Origin: Apostichopus japonicus
Lineage: Eukaryota > Echinodermata > Holothuroidea > Aspidochirotida > Stichopodidae
Length of the DNA stretch: 64,000 nucleotides
Direction: 5' to 3'
Assembly: GCF_037975245.1 (NCBI RefSeq)
Contig: NC_092566.1
Location: 804,001 to 868,000, forward strand
Part shown: piece by piece, positions 23,636-35,900 of the stretch
Layout of the letters: each line of letters starts with the position of its first letter
Numbering within the stretch: the stretch's first letter is position 1
The notes under the pieces: generated by a model
Database searches by the model: none
What the model saw: only the letters and a program-made list of their open reading frames with translations
What the model was told of the DNA's origin: nothing
Program-made: the position numbers and the translations under genes

Positions 23636-23945
23636 CCCCTTAGTGAAATATTGAATATACCTGAGTATATTATCCCCTTAGTAAAGTATTCATACCTGAA
23701 GTATATTATTCCCTTAGTGAAGTATTCATACCTGAAGTATATTATCCCCTTAGTGAAGTATTCATTAAACCTGAAGTATATTATCCCCTTAGTGAACTAC
23801 TCATTACATCTAAAGTATATTACCCCCTTAGTGAAATATTCATTACACCTAAAGTATCTGTTATCCCCTTAGCGAAGTATTCATTGTGCCTGAAGTATAT
23901 TACCCTTAGTGAATTATTCATTATACCTGAAGGATACATTTCAAA
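23636..23945. repeat. 34-37 bp minisatellite, about eight units
   Basis: Units based on CCCCTTAGTGAAGTATTCAT followed by ACCTGAAGTATATTAT, with length variation between units. Confidence 0.9.
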
Positions 23946-24834
23946 TGAGAATGTACTATTATTGTCACCATATGTCCGCGGACCATCTCACTGACCCTGA
24001 ACTCTGAAGTTATATCCCCGTGACCCTTCCCCTCTCGCCAGGCCTGAATGTCAACACTTGCCTTAGAGTCCGAGATTGGGGGAGGGGAGAGGGGAAGAGG
24101 GAGGGGAGGGGAGGGGAGGGGGAATTGGGATATGATACAACTATTCACACATTACTATTGTCAGGGCAAATTATATCATTATTGAGGGATCTGTTGTCAG
24201 AGAGTAAGTCCCTGAGTAACTGCCTTTCCAATTTAGACGATAATGGTTTTTCTCTCTGAGTTCTGATATCTTTCCATGGGCGAAACCTGGAATAAAAGTC
24301 ACTGTACACACGAAACATGTGCACTATTCATGTTAAATGGTGTACTATTTCTTATGCATAGTTGAAGTTCTGAGAGTGTTAATAATCTCTTTCAGCGATT
24401 TTTGTTTTTCTACCAGACAACAACTCTTTAAACGGCTTTTAACGACATTGGATGATTGGATATTATCGGTCCATCGCGATATCCATATTAACTTATTGCA
24501 ATGACAACGGGTACCTCTTCTACAAGGCCTCATCCTAATTGAGATAGATTACAGCAAGTTTACTGTTCACTCTCTTTACTCTTTTTGAAAGCAAGAAAAA
24601 GCGATAAAATATTTCGTTTACACCTTATACGACTAATATACAGAACAACTGCCATTCCATTACAACATTGGGAATAAAGCCATGAATCTTTCTGAAAAAA
24701 TAAAATCATATGGATATATAGAGGATGACAAAACCTTTGTGATGAAAAGAAAGAAAAACATGTTGAGAATTTGTCGCTATTAATATTTTCATATTCACCC
24801 CCCCCCTTCCCCTCCCGACTCTATGACCTAACTG

Positions 24835-25010
24835 AATGTCACCACTTTGTCACCATATCGCTCTTATATCGCTGTCACCACGCTGTCACCACTATGGCAC
24901 CTTTATGACACCATTATGACACCACTATGCAACAACTGTTCCAACACTATGACACCACTATTCCACCACTGTCACCACGATGTCACTATCCCACTATGTC
25001 AGGACCATGT
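24835..25010. repeat. Degenerate CACCACTATGACACC repeat
   Basis: Imperfect short-period repeats of CACCACTATG/ATGACACCACT. Strongly diverged. Confidence 0.7.
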
Positions 25011-27344
25011 ACTATTTCGTCCTTCAGACATGGGTCCGTTGACATGGGCCTAAGGCTATATAGTGGCATTCGTGTTGATCAGTTACTGGCCTGCACAGGT
25101 TTCGTTACAAACTCATTTAGTCCTGTAGGACTGTTCTATGTAACTCATAGCCAACCGAAACTTCAAAAACCCACGAGTTTCTCCCCTGTTGAACTAACAA
25201 GAAGCTGCCTCCGTATGGACTATAGGTGTAACTTATTATAATTAATGGCTTCGTTATCAATCACAAATGGAGAAAAATTAATAGTGGTGCTGGAAGGAAA
25301 TCTTTGCAGGATACGAACCTGTTTAAATATTACCGATGGTGGCCTAATACGGTCATAATTGTGTTTGGTGTCGTGCATACTTTACCACCGAGATGATTCA
25401 TACAAATACCAAGTTCCCCGACTAGTTTTGAAGCTGTATATAGTCATTCCATTCCTAAAGTGGCTTCATTGTAGACACCAGTCAAACACCTGTCAAACTG
25501 ATCTAGTTTTAAAGACGGCACCATTGATATTATCTTCATATGAAAGGAAACACAACGATCAACTCTGGCCCCATTTCGTTTTGTTACTTGTACTTTGTAA
25601 ATACAGTCGCCCCAGAAAGAACATAGGCACGAACAAACCAAACGACTGATCCGCTCTCAACCCCAGTCCCCTTCCATCGGGACTGTGACTGTGTGATCGT
25701 CAGGTGTGTATCACGATGCCCCTTCAAGGGGAACATAGTGCTACACATGAGCGTAGCCAAACAGGTCAAGAAGCGAGTTTGTTCTTGGTAATGTCTTCGT
25801 GATTTGATTCAGACTGTATGCAAATATTTAAGCTGTCCGTATGTATACCGTTTATTTACATACCAACGTGCTGATTAAGTTAACCTATTTAAAAAAATAT
25901 GGAGACAGCAATATTACTCCCCGTTAAAAATTGATTGTCTGCTTGATACGTTAGTTAAGTCGATGTCCAATGCATAGGGTACACGCGTCGTTGGGTTGAG
26001 ATGGGGGGGGGGGGTAGTGTAATTGTGGGCAATTATTTTCAAATGACCTTTAACATCTGACTCGATTTACTCACTTCATAAACTCTCTTACCAAGCAAAA
26101 GCGTAACAAGAGGTTTGAGAAATACTCAAATGATATATTTTCGCGATAATGTATTGTTTTGTCCTTGAATCCTTTTTTTGATGACGTAAAGAGGAAGTCA
26201 ATTACCTTCATTTCCATAGAATATGAAAGAGATTATAATGACGGAGTCTGTTTCTGAAACAGTCATATACTGAGAAGAATTTAAACGGAAACAATATAAT
26301 GTGCGGGGAAAATGAAGCAAATGTAGCTTAACAAACTTGTGAAACAGGATGTTATGAGGAATTCGATATAATGATGTAATGTCAAACTAAACGGAGTCAC
26401 ACGTGGCTATGCCATTTCCCATTTGTTTTAATCTCACAAATACGATAGTCGGGTATTATGGTTCTTAGAGGTGATATAGCATTATAGATTTTGTTTATTT
26501 AAATAAGTCCTTCCATCTTCCATCCAATTACACTTGAAATTACTTAAACATACATCGACTTCTCAGATGTTCAAATCCAGCAGAAAGTATATTAATATTT
26601 TAAATTAAGAACTATTTCCTAGTTCTGCATGCCTAATACAGCAATTAAACAAACAAGATGTTTGCATAAGTTAGATCCTTTGTGTATATAAGCATGATCG
26701 GGATACGACTGAGTGGTTAATGGGAAAGAAAAACATCAAAAGAAAGGCAGCTTAATGATTCCTTGCCTTTAAGTTTATATGGAATCACCTGATTGATAGG
26801 GATACTAAGCAAAACGTGTCATAAAGACAAGACCCATAACATCAGAAAAGAGTTCCAGGTAACTTGACCATTCCAAGGGTAATCCCCTTCTGAGAGTTGA
26901 TGACAGTAGGGTCATGAGTTGACGTGGAATGTCACTTACAAGGAGCAAAGGTCAAATGGTGGTCAAAGTTAAAACAATAATCTGCGGGTCATGTTGCAGG
27001 AAGGTATATTACATCTGTCGTATTGTTTTTCTTAATTTTATCTGATCACGTAAGACTTAATGTTGCCTGACCTAGGCTTACAGCTACTATGAGTAAATGA
27101 ACATTAATTCCTGAAATAGAGCACTTGAACTTAAAGGAGGTTTCAGAAATGCTGACCAACATGGCATTTATTTTCACCTAGCTACTGGACATAGCTATAT
27201 TAAATACGTGGATTTAGAATTGAAAATCTTGTGCTTTTATTTCTTCTTTGTAAGAAAAACATCAGCGTTTGACAAATTCCATGGTTTTTATTATTCATTT
27301 TAATGGAGTGGTATCAAAAATGGTGATTTCATAGACGCATAGAT

Positions 27345-27475
27345 ACCCTGCAATGCCCTCCCCAACTGCCTAACTGCCCCTTCATTCCCTTCCCCGACTG
27401 CCTCACTGCCCCTTCAATCCCCTCCCCAATTGACTCACTGCCCCTCCCCTTCAATCCCCTCCCCGACCGTCTCAC
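27345..27475. repeat. Pyrimidine-rich minisatellite
   Basis: Three to four units of CCTCCCCAACTGCCTCACTG / CCCCTTCAATC type, about 40 bp each. Confidence 0.75.
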
Positions 27476-28314
27476 TTCCAATTGTTCTTCTTCTTATAGG
27501 GAGGAGCAATTATTTGATTAGTTCCAGCTATATTTTCTGACTTGTGACTTCTTCATAATTATGTGAAGAACGTTTTACAGAGACAAGATATATTTCATTT
27601 TCCTAATTAATTAAAGACAAATGACTTACGAGTGAAAACAACTCTTGTATAATTTTTTTTCGTAGCACTCGTTCAATGCTTTACTTTAGTACAAAAAACC
27701 GAAAGTAATGATATAACATAGACTCGATGTTCATCAACACATTTACATACAATTTATAACAATTCTTCGGACGTTTAATAATATTCTTCAGGCTTGTACA
27801 GAAAAGCAAACTCGCAAATAACTACATATTAAGTATATACAATGCCGTAATTACATAGTATATATGTACACAGTCCTGCTGTGAATTGGGAGGCGATATG
27901 CTACTACAAAATACTCAGAAAATTATAATAATGAGGATAATAAAAACGACAAAATAAAAATGAAGGACAGTTTTGAAGAGATGAAATCATATACAGCAAG
28001 CATTTGTTATATGTAACAGTGTCAGTTATTAACTTAGTTGTATTATAATTAAAACAATAAAGAGTGTGTTAGCCTTTCACTAATTGAACATATATATGTT
28101 TGTATGTATGTATTTAAGATCCCCCTGCAAGCAGGAACTCGCGAACAGGAACATGCATTGGAACAGGAACATGCATTGTGAAACAAACGCAGGAAACAAG
28201 CGCCAATTTTATCAAACAAAGTTAGGAATAATTTATTCCTGACTGTGCGGTAAGCTGAACATATTTCACGAAAACCTACCCCCCCTCTCCCCCTCTATAC
28301 ACTTCCCTTTACAG

Positions 28315-28688
28315 CAGGGGTTCCCTAACTGGGGTGCATGAACCCCCAGGGGGTGCGTGAGTCCACCCAGGGGGTTCGTGAGACGTTTCTGAGAGTCAAA
28401 ACTTGAGTACTTTTTGTTGAACTAAACTCTGAAATATCATATAATTAAGTAATGTACAAAAGTCATACCTATCGACAAACTCTTTTCGCGTTCCATACGC
28501 ATGTATGTTGCCATAGTAGTACCGTACCGTGTATATTTCATTACATTATTACACTGTGAACTTGATCGAAGCACTGTTATCCGCATGATAGTATAATGAC
28601 TCAGATCGTGTCTCGAAAAGTTGGGGGTTCGTGGACAACTCTGACATCCACAGGGGGTTCGTGGGGGGATAAAGTTAGGGAAACCCTG
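28315..28688. mobile_element. hAT-like MITE, 374 bp, downstream of gene B
   Basis: Left end CAGGGGTTCCCTAACTGGGG; inverted right end CAGGGTTTCCCTAACTTTAT. Perfect 8-bp target duplication CTTTACAG (28307-28314 and 28689-28696). No transposase. The CAGGGGTTCCC start is typical of widespread hAT families. Confidence 0.88.
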
Positions 28689-29959
28689 CTTTACAGCCAA
28701 TGGAAACTGGTTTCCTGTGTCTACATATAGGCAGGCAGGCCGCATTGACAATATTATGCAAATATATGGTTTACAAATAACATTGCAGTTTCTTTCCCCT
28801 GCAAGACGTATTTGTATGCAAACTTCGTGATATGAACTGATAGTTCCAAAATAACTGAATTAGCTAGTGATTTGAAGCTAGCTACTTAAATTAGCACAAA
28901 CTGAAATCAACATGAGCCTTCCTTCTGGTAGACAGACAGCAAATGTATGTTCAGCATTATTTCTTAAAATTAAGCAAACATGACGTCACAACGGGCTTCC
29001 TTTCTTTAAGAGTCAAAATAATGAATAAACATAAACCTCGTGACATCACGATGTGAGCAATGTGTTCAACGATATTCCAAAACCAGACATATATACAAAA
29101 GACTGCATATAAGAAGAAGAAGAAGAATGTTTCCATTGTCCGAGGTATTCATGTAACTGAATGTAAAAGACACAATAGAGTTCGTTCAGGAGAGCTGTAC
29201 ACTACACAAAATACACTCTACAAATCCACATATTACATACAATAGTAGATAGCCTTTGCTTAATCGTAGGAAGTGGACCACACCAGAGTCGTTGACAGTA
29301 AATTTCCCGTCTTAATAATTACACACAGTGTGTTATTGAGTACTTAAATTGATTACATTTTATACAATCCAAATGTGAGGAAATTTCTCAATTATTTATT
29401 TGTACTCGTACCCACCCCTTCCTCTGTCCATCTCCTTGAGGGGGGCGGGGAAGGAGGAGGGGTATGGAAGGGGATGAGCAAGGGGTGGGGAATTGCGAAA
29501 GAAAAGTGAGAAACCTTTCAAGAAAAGTTTGATATTTCATTACATTTCATCACTTCAATTTATGCAAAGCCGACTATGCACGCTCATCTGTTAAAGGGGC
29601 GGCCATAGACATAGATTGTCTCATAAATAGTTGTTTCCGCCGAAAGGCGCTTCAGCGAGACAGGGTGAAAGCCACTGACCGGTAAATAAAAGACTCCTAA
29701 ATTGAGAAAAGGGGCGGCACACTGACACAATATATAAAGAGATATGCATGAATGACGTCATTCACAGGGATAATGAGCAAGTTAAAGAACATAACAGAAA
29801 CAAAAACTATATACAAGGAGATGGAACATATTTGGTTTGATCACTAACCAGGAGTAATATGATCTTGTAGCCATTAATAATAATGATTAAAAATAATAAT
29901 AATATTAATATTAAAACTACTATTGCAAATCAGCGGCACATCTACTCCCCATGATGACA

Positions 29960-29995
29960 TCACAGTCTCTCCCTTTGAACTCTCATACATTTGCC
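29960..29995 (-). CDS. Gene B exon 15: C-terminus and stop
   Basis: 36 nt including TGA. Encodes GKCMRVQRERL. The cysteine third in this exon is kept in gene A. A minus-strand AATAAA at 29395-29400 is a possible poly(A) signal, but weakly supported. Confidence 0.87.
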   Translation of the reverse strand, partial: GKCMRVQRERL

Positions 29996-32900
29996 CTGCA
30001 AAGAACGAACAAAAACAATGGCAGGTAAATTCATCAATTGTTTATTTCCATTGTTGATGTTACGACGAAATGAAACGAGATTGATTTAATTTCCGTGAAA
30101 TCGATGAGCAGAGGAAATTAGGTTGATTAGACCCAAATGGCAATCTAAAAAGTACAAACTAATTCAAGAGTGTTTCTATAGCATAACATTTCGTTTAGAC
30201 CTAACTTATAGTAGAAATATTTTTAAGAATGCAACATTTGATTCTTTAACTTATATTTTATTGTAGACTCCCTTCCCCCATATCGGACTATGCAATACGG
30301 ACCCGTTTCTGGCCCTTCCAAACGATTCATATCCCTAAATAAATCAGTTGGAGGTGGGGTTAAAGAAATGGCCCCACCTTTGAAACCCTGCATGTGCACG
30401 TATCCTAGAGTGATTGACTCACCAAATTAAATATTAATCTTTCATAGAGAATTTCTAACATTAATTTATTACTGAACACTCGCACACTCCCTGCGAAATC
30501 TTGTCACGTTTCCAGTCTATACGCTCCCCTCCCCCACCACAACCCCCCCTCCCCACACACACATACAAAATGTACAATGCTCTAAATACTCCTTGTGAAG
30601 TGTTGATATATATTGAAATCAAATCAGTTTTCTTACCTTGTCCTCGGGCGCTGGTCTCATTACAGACACTCGTTCGTATAATGACTTTAAAGGAGCAAAA
30701 AAAGCCGCCAGTTTATCCTGAAATAAGAAAAGCAATTTCAATTTTTAGTAATTGTGTGGCCTACTCAATTTAACGTTGAAGATCTTTTATTCAATCAGGG
30801 TTTTGGCTAGTGATGCTTGCAAATAAAATCTCAGTATCCCTACCCATATTAATATGTAGCATCTTTAGGAGCAAGGACAAATTTATTCCAATCTGAGACA
30901 TTGAACTTCCCGCGCTTAATCTATACGAAACGGCTGTTTTAAGTCTAACCCTGCATGCATGTAGTCCACTATAAGATCAGATTTGTTCTCATCAGTTTCA
31001 GTGATGTCATCTCTCAGATTCTAACCGTTGCATACAACAGTGACTCACGACTTACACTATACACTTTTCCCTTCCACAAAGTCATTAGGCACCACATGTG
31101 CACCGTTCATACCACCCTACTCTCCCCCAATACAACAAAAAAATACATTCTTTGTACTTAAAACCCTTGACTGTAAGTCAGGAGCCTGTCAAAGCAACTT
31201 GGATGAACATTCTCCACCCACCCGTCACCCTCTTCCTGAAGAAATGATACAGCTGTATTACCTTGAAGCTTGGCTTTGGTGTCGATGGTAAGTTTTCAGA
31301 TTCATCAATCATTGCGACAACCTCTGCATTCTTAGCTTTCTCCAGATGAGAGGCGGCCTCCGTAGAACCACCCTGACCCCATCGAACCTGTGTCGTAAAC
31401 GATCAACATAGCACCATTCAGATCTTAGACAGTTCGTAGTAACGAAAGGTGGCGTTCCATCGATATCCTACAGGTCTCCCACGCACGCACGCACACACCA
31501 CCCCCTAACCCCACCACCCCCTAACCCCACCACCACCCCCTAACCCCACCATCACCCCCTAACCCCACCATAACCCCTAAAAAATGACACAAAACGAACC
31601 CAACGATATGCAGACAATGACAGACAATTGTTCAAATACCACAATATAACAAAAGGTATACGATAAGGCTACATATTATCGTGCTCTCCAAACCATGAAG
31701 AGTCGCCTAGTGACGTCACGCTAGACACGGTCCAATGAGATTACGTAGTACGGTTTTCTTATGTGCGTGACAAGAATTCTCCACGTATAGAATACACGTT
31801 GTACTTGTTACGCTTTCTGAACACATCTAAGTATTGAACTGTAGTGTTATAGCTGCTACAAACGTGTTCCCACTGCCATGACATGACACGAACGTTAACA
31901 CTTCTCAATATTGAAACTATCATACGAGACTCACCGTGACAGGTCTCATACCCCCTGGTCCACCTCCACCATACAGAGAGGCATCCACTACTGGCCATTG
32001 CTTGTTGTTGGGGGAGGGAGGAACTGGCTTGGGTGCAGCAGGCTTAGTCACAACCTGAAAAATAGAAAAACAAACGTCCTGTAAAAATATCGGAATGAGT
32101 TACTAGAAGCGATTACTTTGATGGTTATGTGGTTGTATTCCACTTTTGACGAAATCCTGTGTGGGAAGGAGGTGGGACAGGGCAATTGGAGGCCCCAAAG
32201 CTTTTGTCAATGAAGAAAGACTTTATATTGACCCCGTCATTACCTCCACTCTTCCCTACCCCCCCCCCCCTACCCCATGCACACCTCACACACACATACC
32301 ACCTGTCATACTCCCATGTTATGATGCCGTACCTGTTATAACGTACCTAGCCACCGTGTGCAAATACATAGCAGGGTTTCATTTTCTGCATGTATAGTGC
32401 ACTGACCTGCGGAAATCCCCTCTAGTGCAAACGAACATTAGTTCGTTATGTGTTTGGGCCGGCACCTCAGATATCCTCATATTAATCTATCATTATTAGT
32501 CAATATTCGTGATCGATCACACAATCGATCCATCAATCTATCAATAACTGGAACACATTGATCAAGAAACACATGAGATAACCCATTCTTTTGCAAATGA
32601 AATAGGCCTATCACCTATTTTGAGTATAATGTACGGGGTGCAAGTCTTCTGATGAATAATGTCCAAACTTCATTTTAAAATCTATTTGTCTTTGTCAACA
32701 ATTTAGATAATTAATATTAAAAATTGAACGAATTCTGTACACCGTCATCGATCTCTGACCGGATATATTGATCACCTATTATTTGAATTCAATCGATCAA
32801 TATACATCTTCAATCTATTGCGATATGTACGATAGAGCCAATGAATAACAGACAGAGAATTATTTCAACATTTTTGACAGGGTGTAATATTTCTCCATTC

Positions 32901-35900
32901 AACAGTACAAAATGATGGTAGATTATAAGAGAGGTGATAGCCCCCCCCCCCCTCCCCCAAATAAAAATAAAAACTCTAAACATGTACACGGATAGAGCTG
33001 CACATTAAATATCGTCTCTTCCATTTCAAAAGGTTAGGAAATGCCTCAGTTACTAAAATTGGCTATATTTCCCCAAATATCATTCTTTGATATTTCCTTG
33101 ATGTTACCATGCGTCAAGGAAGTCAGAAAGTCAATAATGTTCGTCAGAGGATTAATGTTGGGGATGTTTCTATACCACCCACTTGGGATAATCAACATTT
33201 ATTTTTCATGCTGTTTTGGTTCAACTTATTTTCAACGATATAGGGAATACTTCAAACAATAATACTAAAATGCATTGAGGTTCGATAATGCATAAGTGTT
33301 ACCAGGATTAAATACAAATTGGGTATAGTTTGGTAAATATGATTTTTGTAAGTAAATGGGAACTGTTTTAGTTTCAGTTTCGCTTTCATTTAATAACAAT
33401 ATTATACTAAATACTAGATTATACTGGATTATACTAGAGGCAGAACGAGGAAGTTATGGAGCTGCTATTGTTGGAAGATCCCATGAATAAAAAAATAAAC
33501 GATTACAGAAAGAAATACAAAGCTAAAAAAAGAAACACAAAGCAATAAGGAACAGAACGAAACAGAAAGACAAAGTTAAAAGGAATCAGTCAAGATGACG
33601 TCACGTTTAATTTAGTTGATAAAACATCAAACCGGTTAGTTTAGTTTATTTGGTTGACAATTGTTATCTGGTCTCTCTCTACATGTAATGTATAGGGAGT
33701 TGAGATATTGTTCTTCAGTTTCAGTTACAGTGTGTGTTGGTGTGTGTGTGCGTGTGTGTGTGAGTGAGAGAGTGAGCAGAAAAGTGCGTCGCGAACTCGA
33801 CCTTAACTTTAATCAAGTTCAAACTTGGTGGGTAGGTGCCTGACCATGAAATCTGTGCCATCGTGATTGATGACGTCTTAGGTTAAAACAAACCCTAAAA
33901 ATGTATTTTTAGAAATTTTCTGCTTATCAACATGTAGGAAAATGTCATTAAACCACACGATATGTAGAGAATGATGAGACAAATACTAGAATATTCCTTT
34001 TCATAGTGGTTGGAGAGAGGAGAGGAGAGGAGAGGAGAGGAGAGGAGAGGAGAGGAGAGGAGAGGAGAGGAGAGGAGAGGAGAGGAGAGGAGAGGAGAGG
34101 AGAGGAGAGGAGAGGAGAGGAGAGGAGAGGAGAGGAGAGGAGAGGAGAGGAGAGGAGAGGAGAGGAGAGGAGAGGAGAGGAGAGGAGAGGAGAGGAGAGG
34201 AGAGGAGAGGAGAGGAGAGGAGAGGAGAGGAGAGGAGAGGAGAGGAGAGGAGAGGAGAGGAGAGGAGAGGAGAGGAGAGGAGAGGAGAGGAGAGGAGAGG
34301 AGAGGAGAGGAGAGGAGAGGAGAGGAGAGGAGAGGAGAGGAGAGGAGAGGAGAGGAGAGGAGAGGAGAGGAGAGGAGAGGAGAGGAGAGGAGAGGAGAGG
34401 AGAGGAGAGGAGAGGAGAGGAGAGGAAAGCCATACATAGGTTCAAACAAAAGACTTACCACACAACAGAGGACATTCCAGAACCACCAAGCAGCAATGAG
34501 ACCAATGATAAGGAGTGCAAGGAACAAACCAAGAAGGACGCCACCAATATTAGGCTAAAAAAACAAAATAAAGGAAAGAGATAAGAAGACAATATATCTG
34601 AGAAAACTGGACGTAGCCTATTATTGGACGGGAACGTCAACCAGTTTAACCTTCACTTTCCCTTTTTCTGTTTGATAGGAGCGTTTTCATCACTTGTCTT
34701 CGCGTTTATTACTCAGTGAAGTTACACCCACCGCTCCTGTTCACCAACGTAGTTCATTTCCGGTTAGTTCATTGATCTATACAAGTCAAGTTGGTTTCAT
34801 CTACATTCAATTTTGGTTTAAAAATAATGTAAATTCGTTTGTTTGACTAAATAGAACAAGAAGTTATCAACAAGTTATGAACAAATCAATTATTGCGAAA
34901 ACAAATATATATATGTATGTATGTATATATATATATATTTATATATATATATATCATATATATACCCATGGTGGCAGAAGTGGGATTTACTACATAGAAA
35001 ACAATATATGACGTACCGGCTCACATCCCTCAGCAGTAATGGTTACATTACTGGAGATGAAGGAGATCCCATTTACTGAGACTTGAAGGACCACGAAACT
35101 AAAAATAAGAAAGGTATAAATAAATAATCATAACCTTTGAAATCTTGAACGACAATGGTGACAGCAACAACAATACAAGCAACAAGAATATAGAAACATC
35201 TATAGCAACAAAAGTTAAACGAGAATCTTCCAACAAATTAGAAATGCATTATCTGTCAAACATTCCATTTATGGAACTAGAGACATATAGGGAATGTACA
35301 TGATTATTATTATTATTATTTTGTTCAGTGCAGAGGTGTATACTCCGTCATTTAACGTAGAATGAACAGTGACGTAAGTAGAGGGAGCCCTTACCTTCCA
35401 TCCTCTTCTATCATTGGTACTGGGCAGGTTAAGTGAGTTGAATTAACAGAATAAGGCCTGACCTCTGAAATATAGGAATTAAAAGAAACTGTTCATTTTG
35501 TTGTGCAGGAAAAGAAACGTTTTCAATCATTTTGGGTGTCCTGAAATGACCTTTGGCCTTCACCAAAAGCAATAGGGTTCTTCTACTCAATATGGGGCTA
35601 CTACATGTCAGGTATGAGATTCCCCAAAGTTACCCTTCGTGAGATATCGTGTCAACAAGCAAGGCCTCACTCACACACGCACTCATACATATACACACAC
35701 GCTATAATGACTGCAGAGGTTTCTCTTGTCATCGAAACCAAAAGAGGATACTGTAAAAACAAAGGGAAAAAAGGAAGTTTTTCTTATCTGAATAGCTTGA
35801 ACCGAAGCTAGGAAATGAACTATGCAAATCACCCATTTAACTTGGAAATTTCTATCGCATAATAGTCTGTGACGACATACATACACATATAGCTGGAAGT

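Larger units (their letters stand above)
22353..29394. other. Spacer between genes A and B
   Basis: No coding exon or RNA gene recognised. Contains the G-rich array, a 34-37 bp array at 23.6-23.9 kb, a CACCACTATGACACC-type array at 24.8-25.0 kb, a CCCC-rich array at 27.35-27.47 kb, a truncated SINE tail at 28.1 kb and a hAT-like MITE at 28.3 kb. Some of the right part may be 3' UTR of gene B. Confidence 0.5.

Noticed and set aside
31495-31580. Interstitial telomere repeat (CCCTAA)
   Set aside because: The CCCTAA occurs within 16-19 bp CACCCCCTAACCCCAC units and not as a 6-bp array.
33895-34584. Frames of 165-210 codons encoding LLSSP or RRGEE repeats
   Set aside because: Products of the AGAGG array; only the N-terminal part of the minus frame is real, and that is gene B exon 11 read through its donor.
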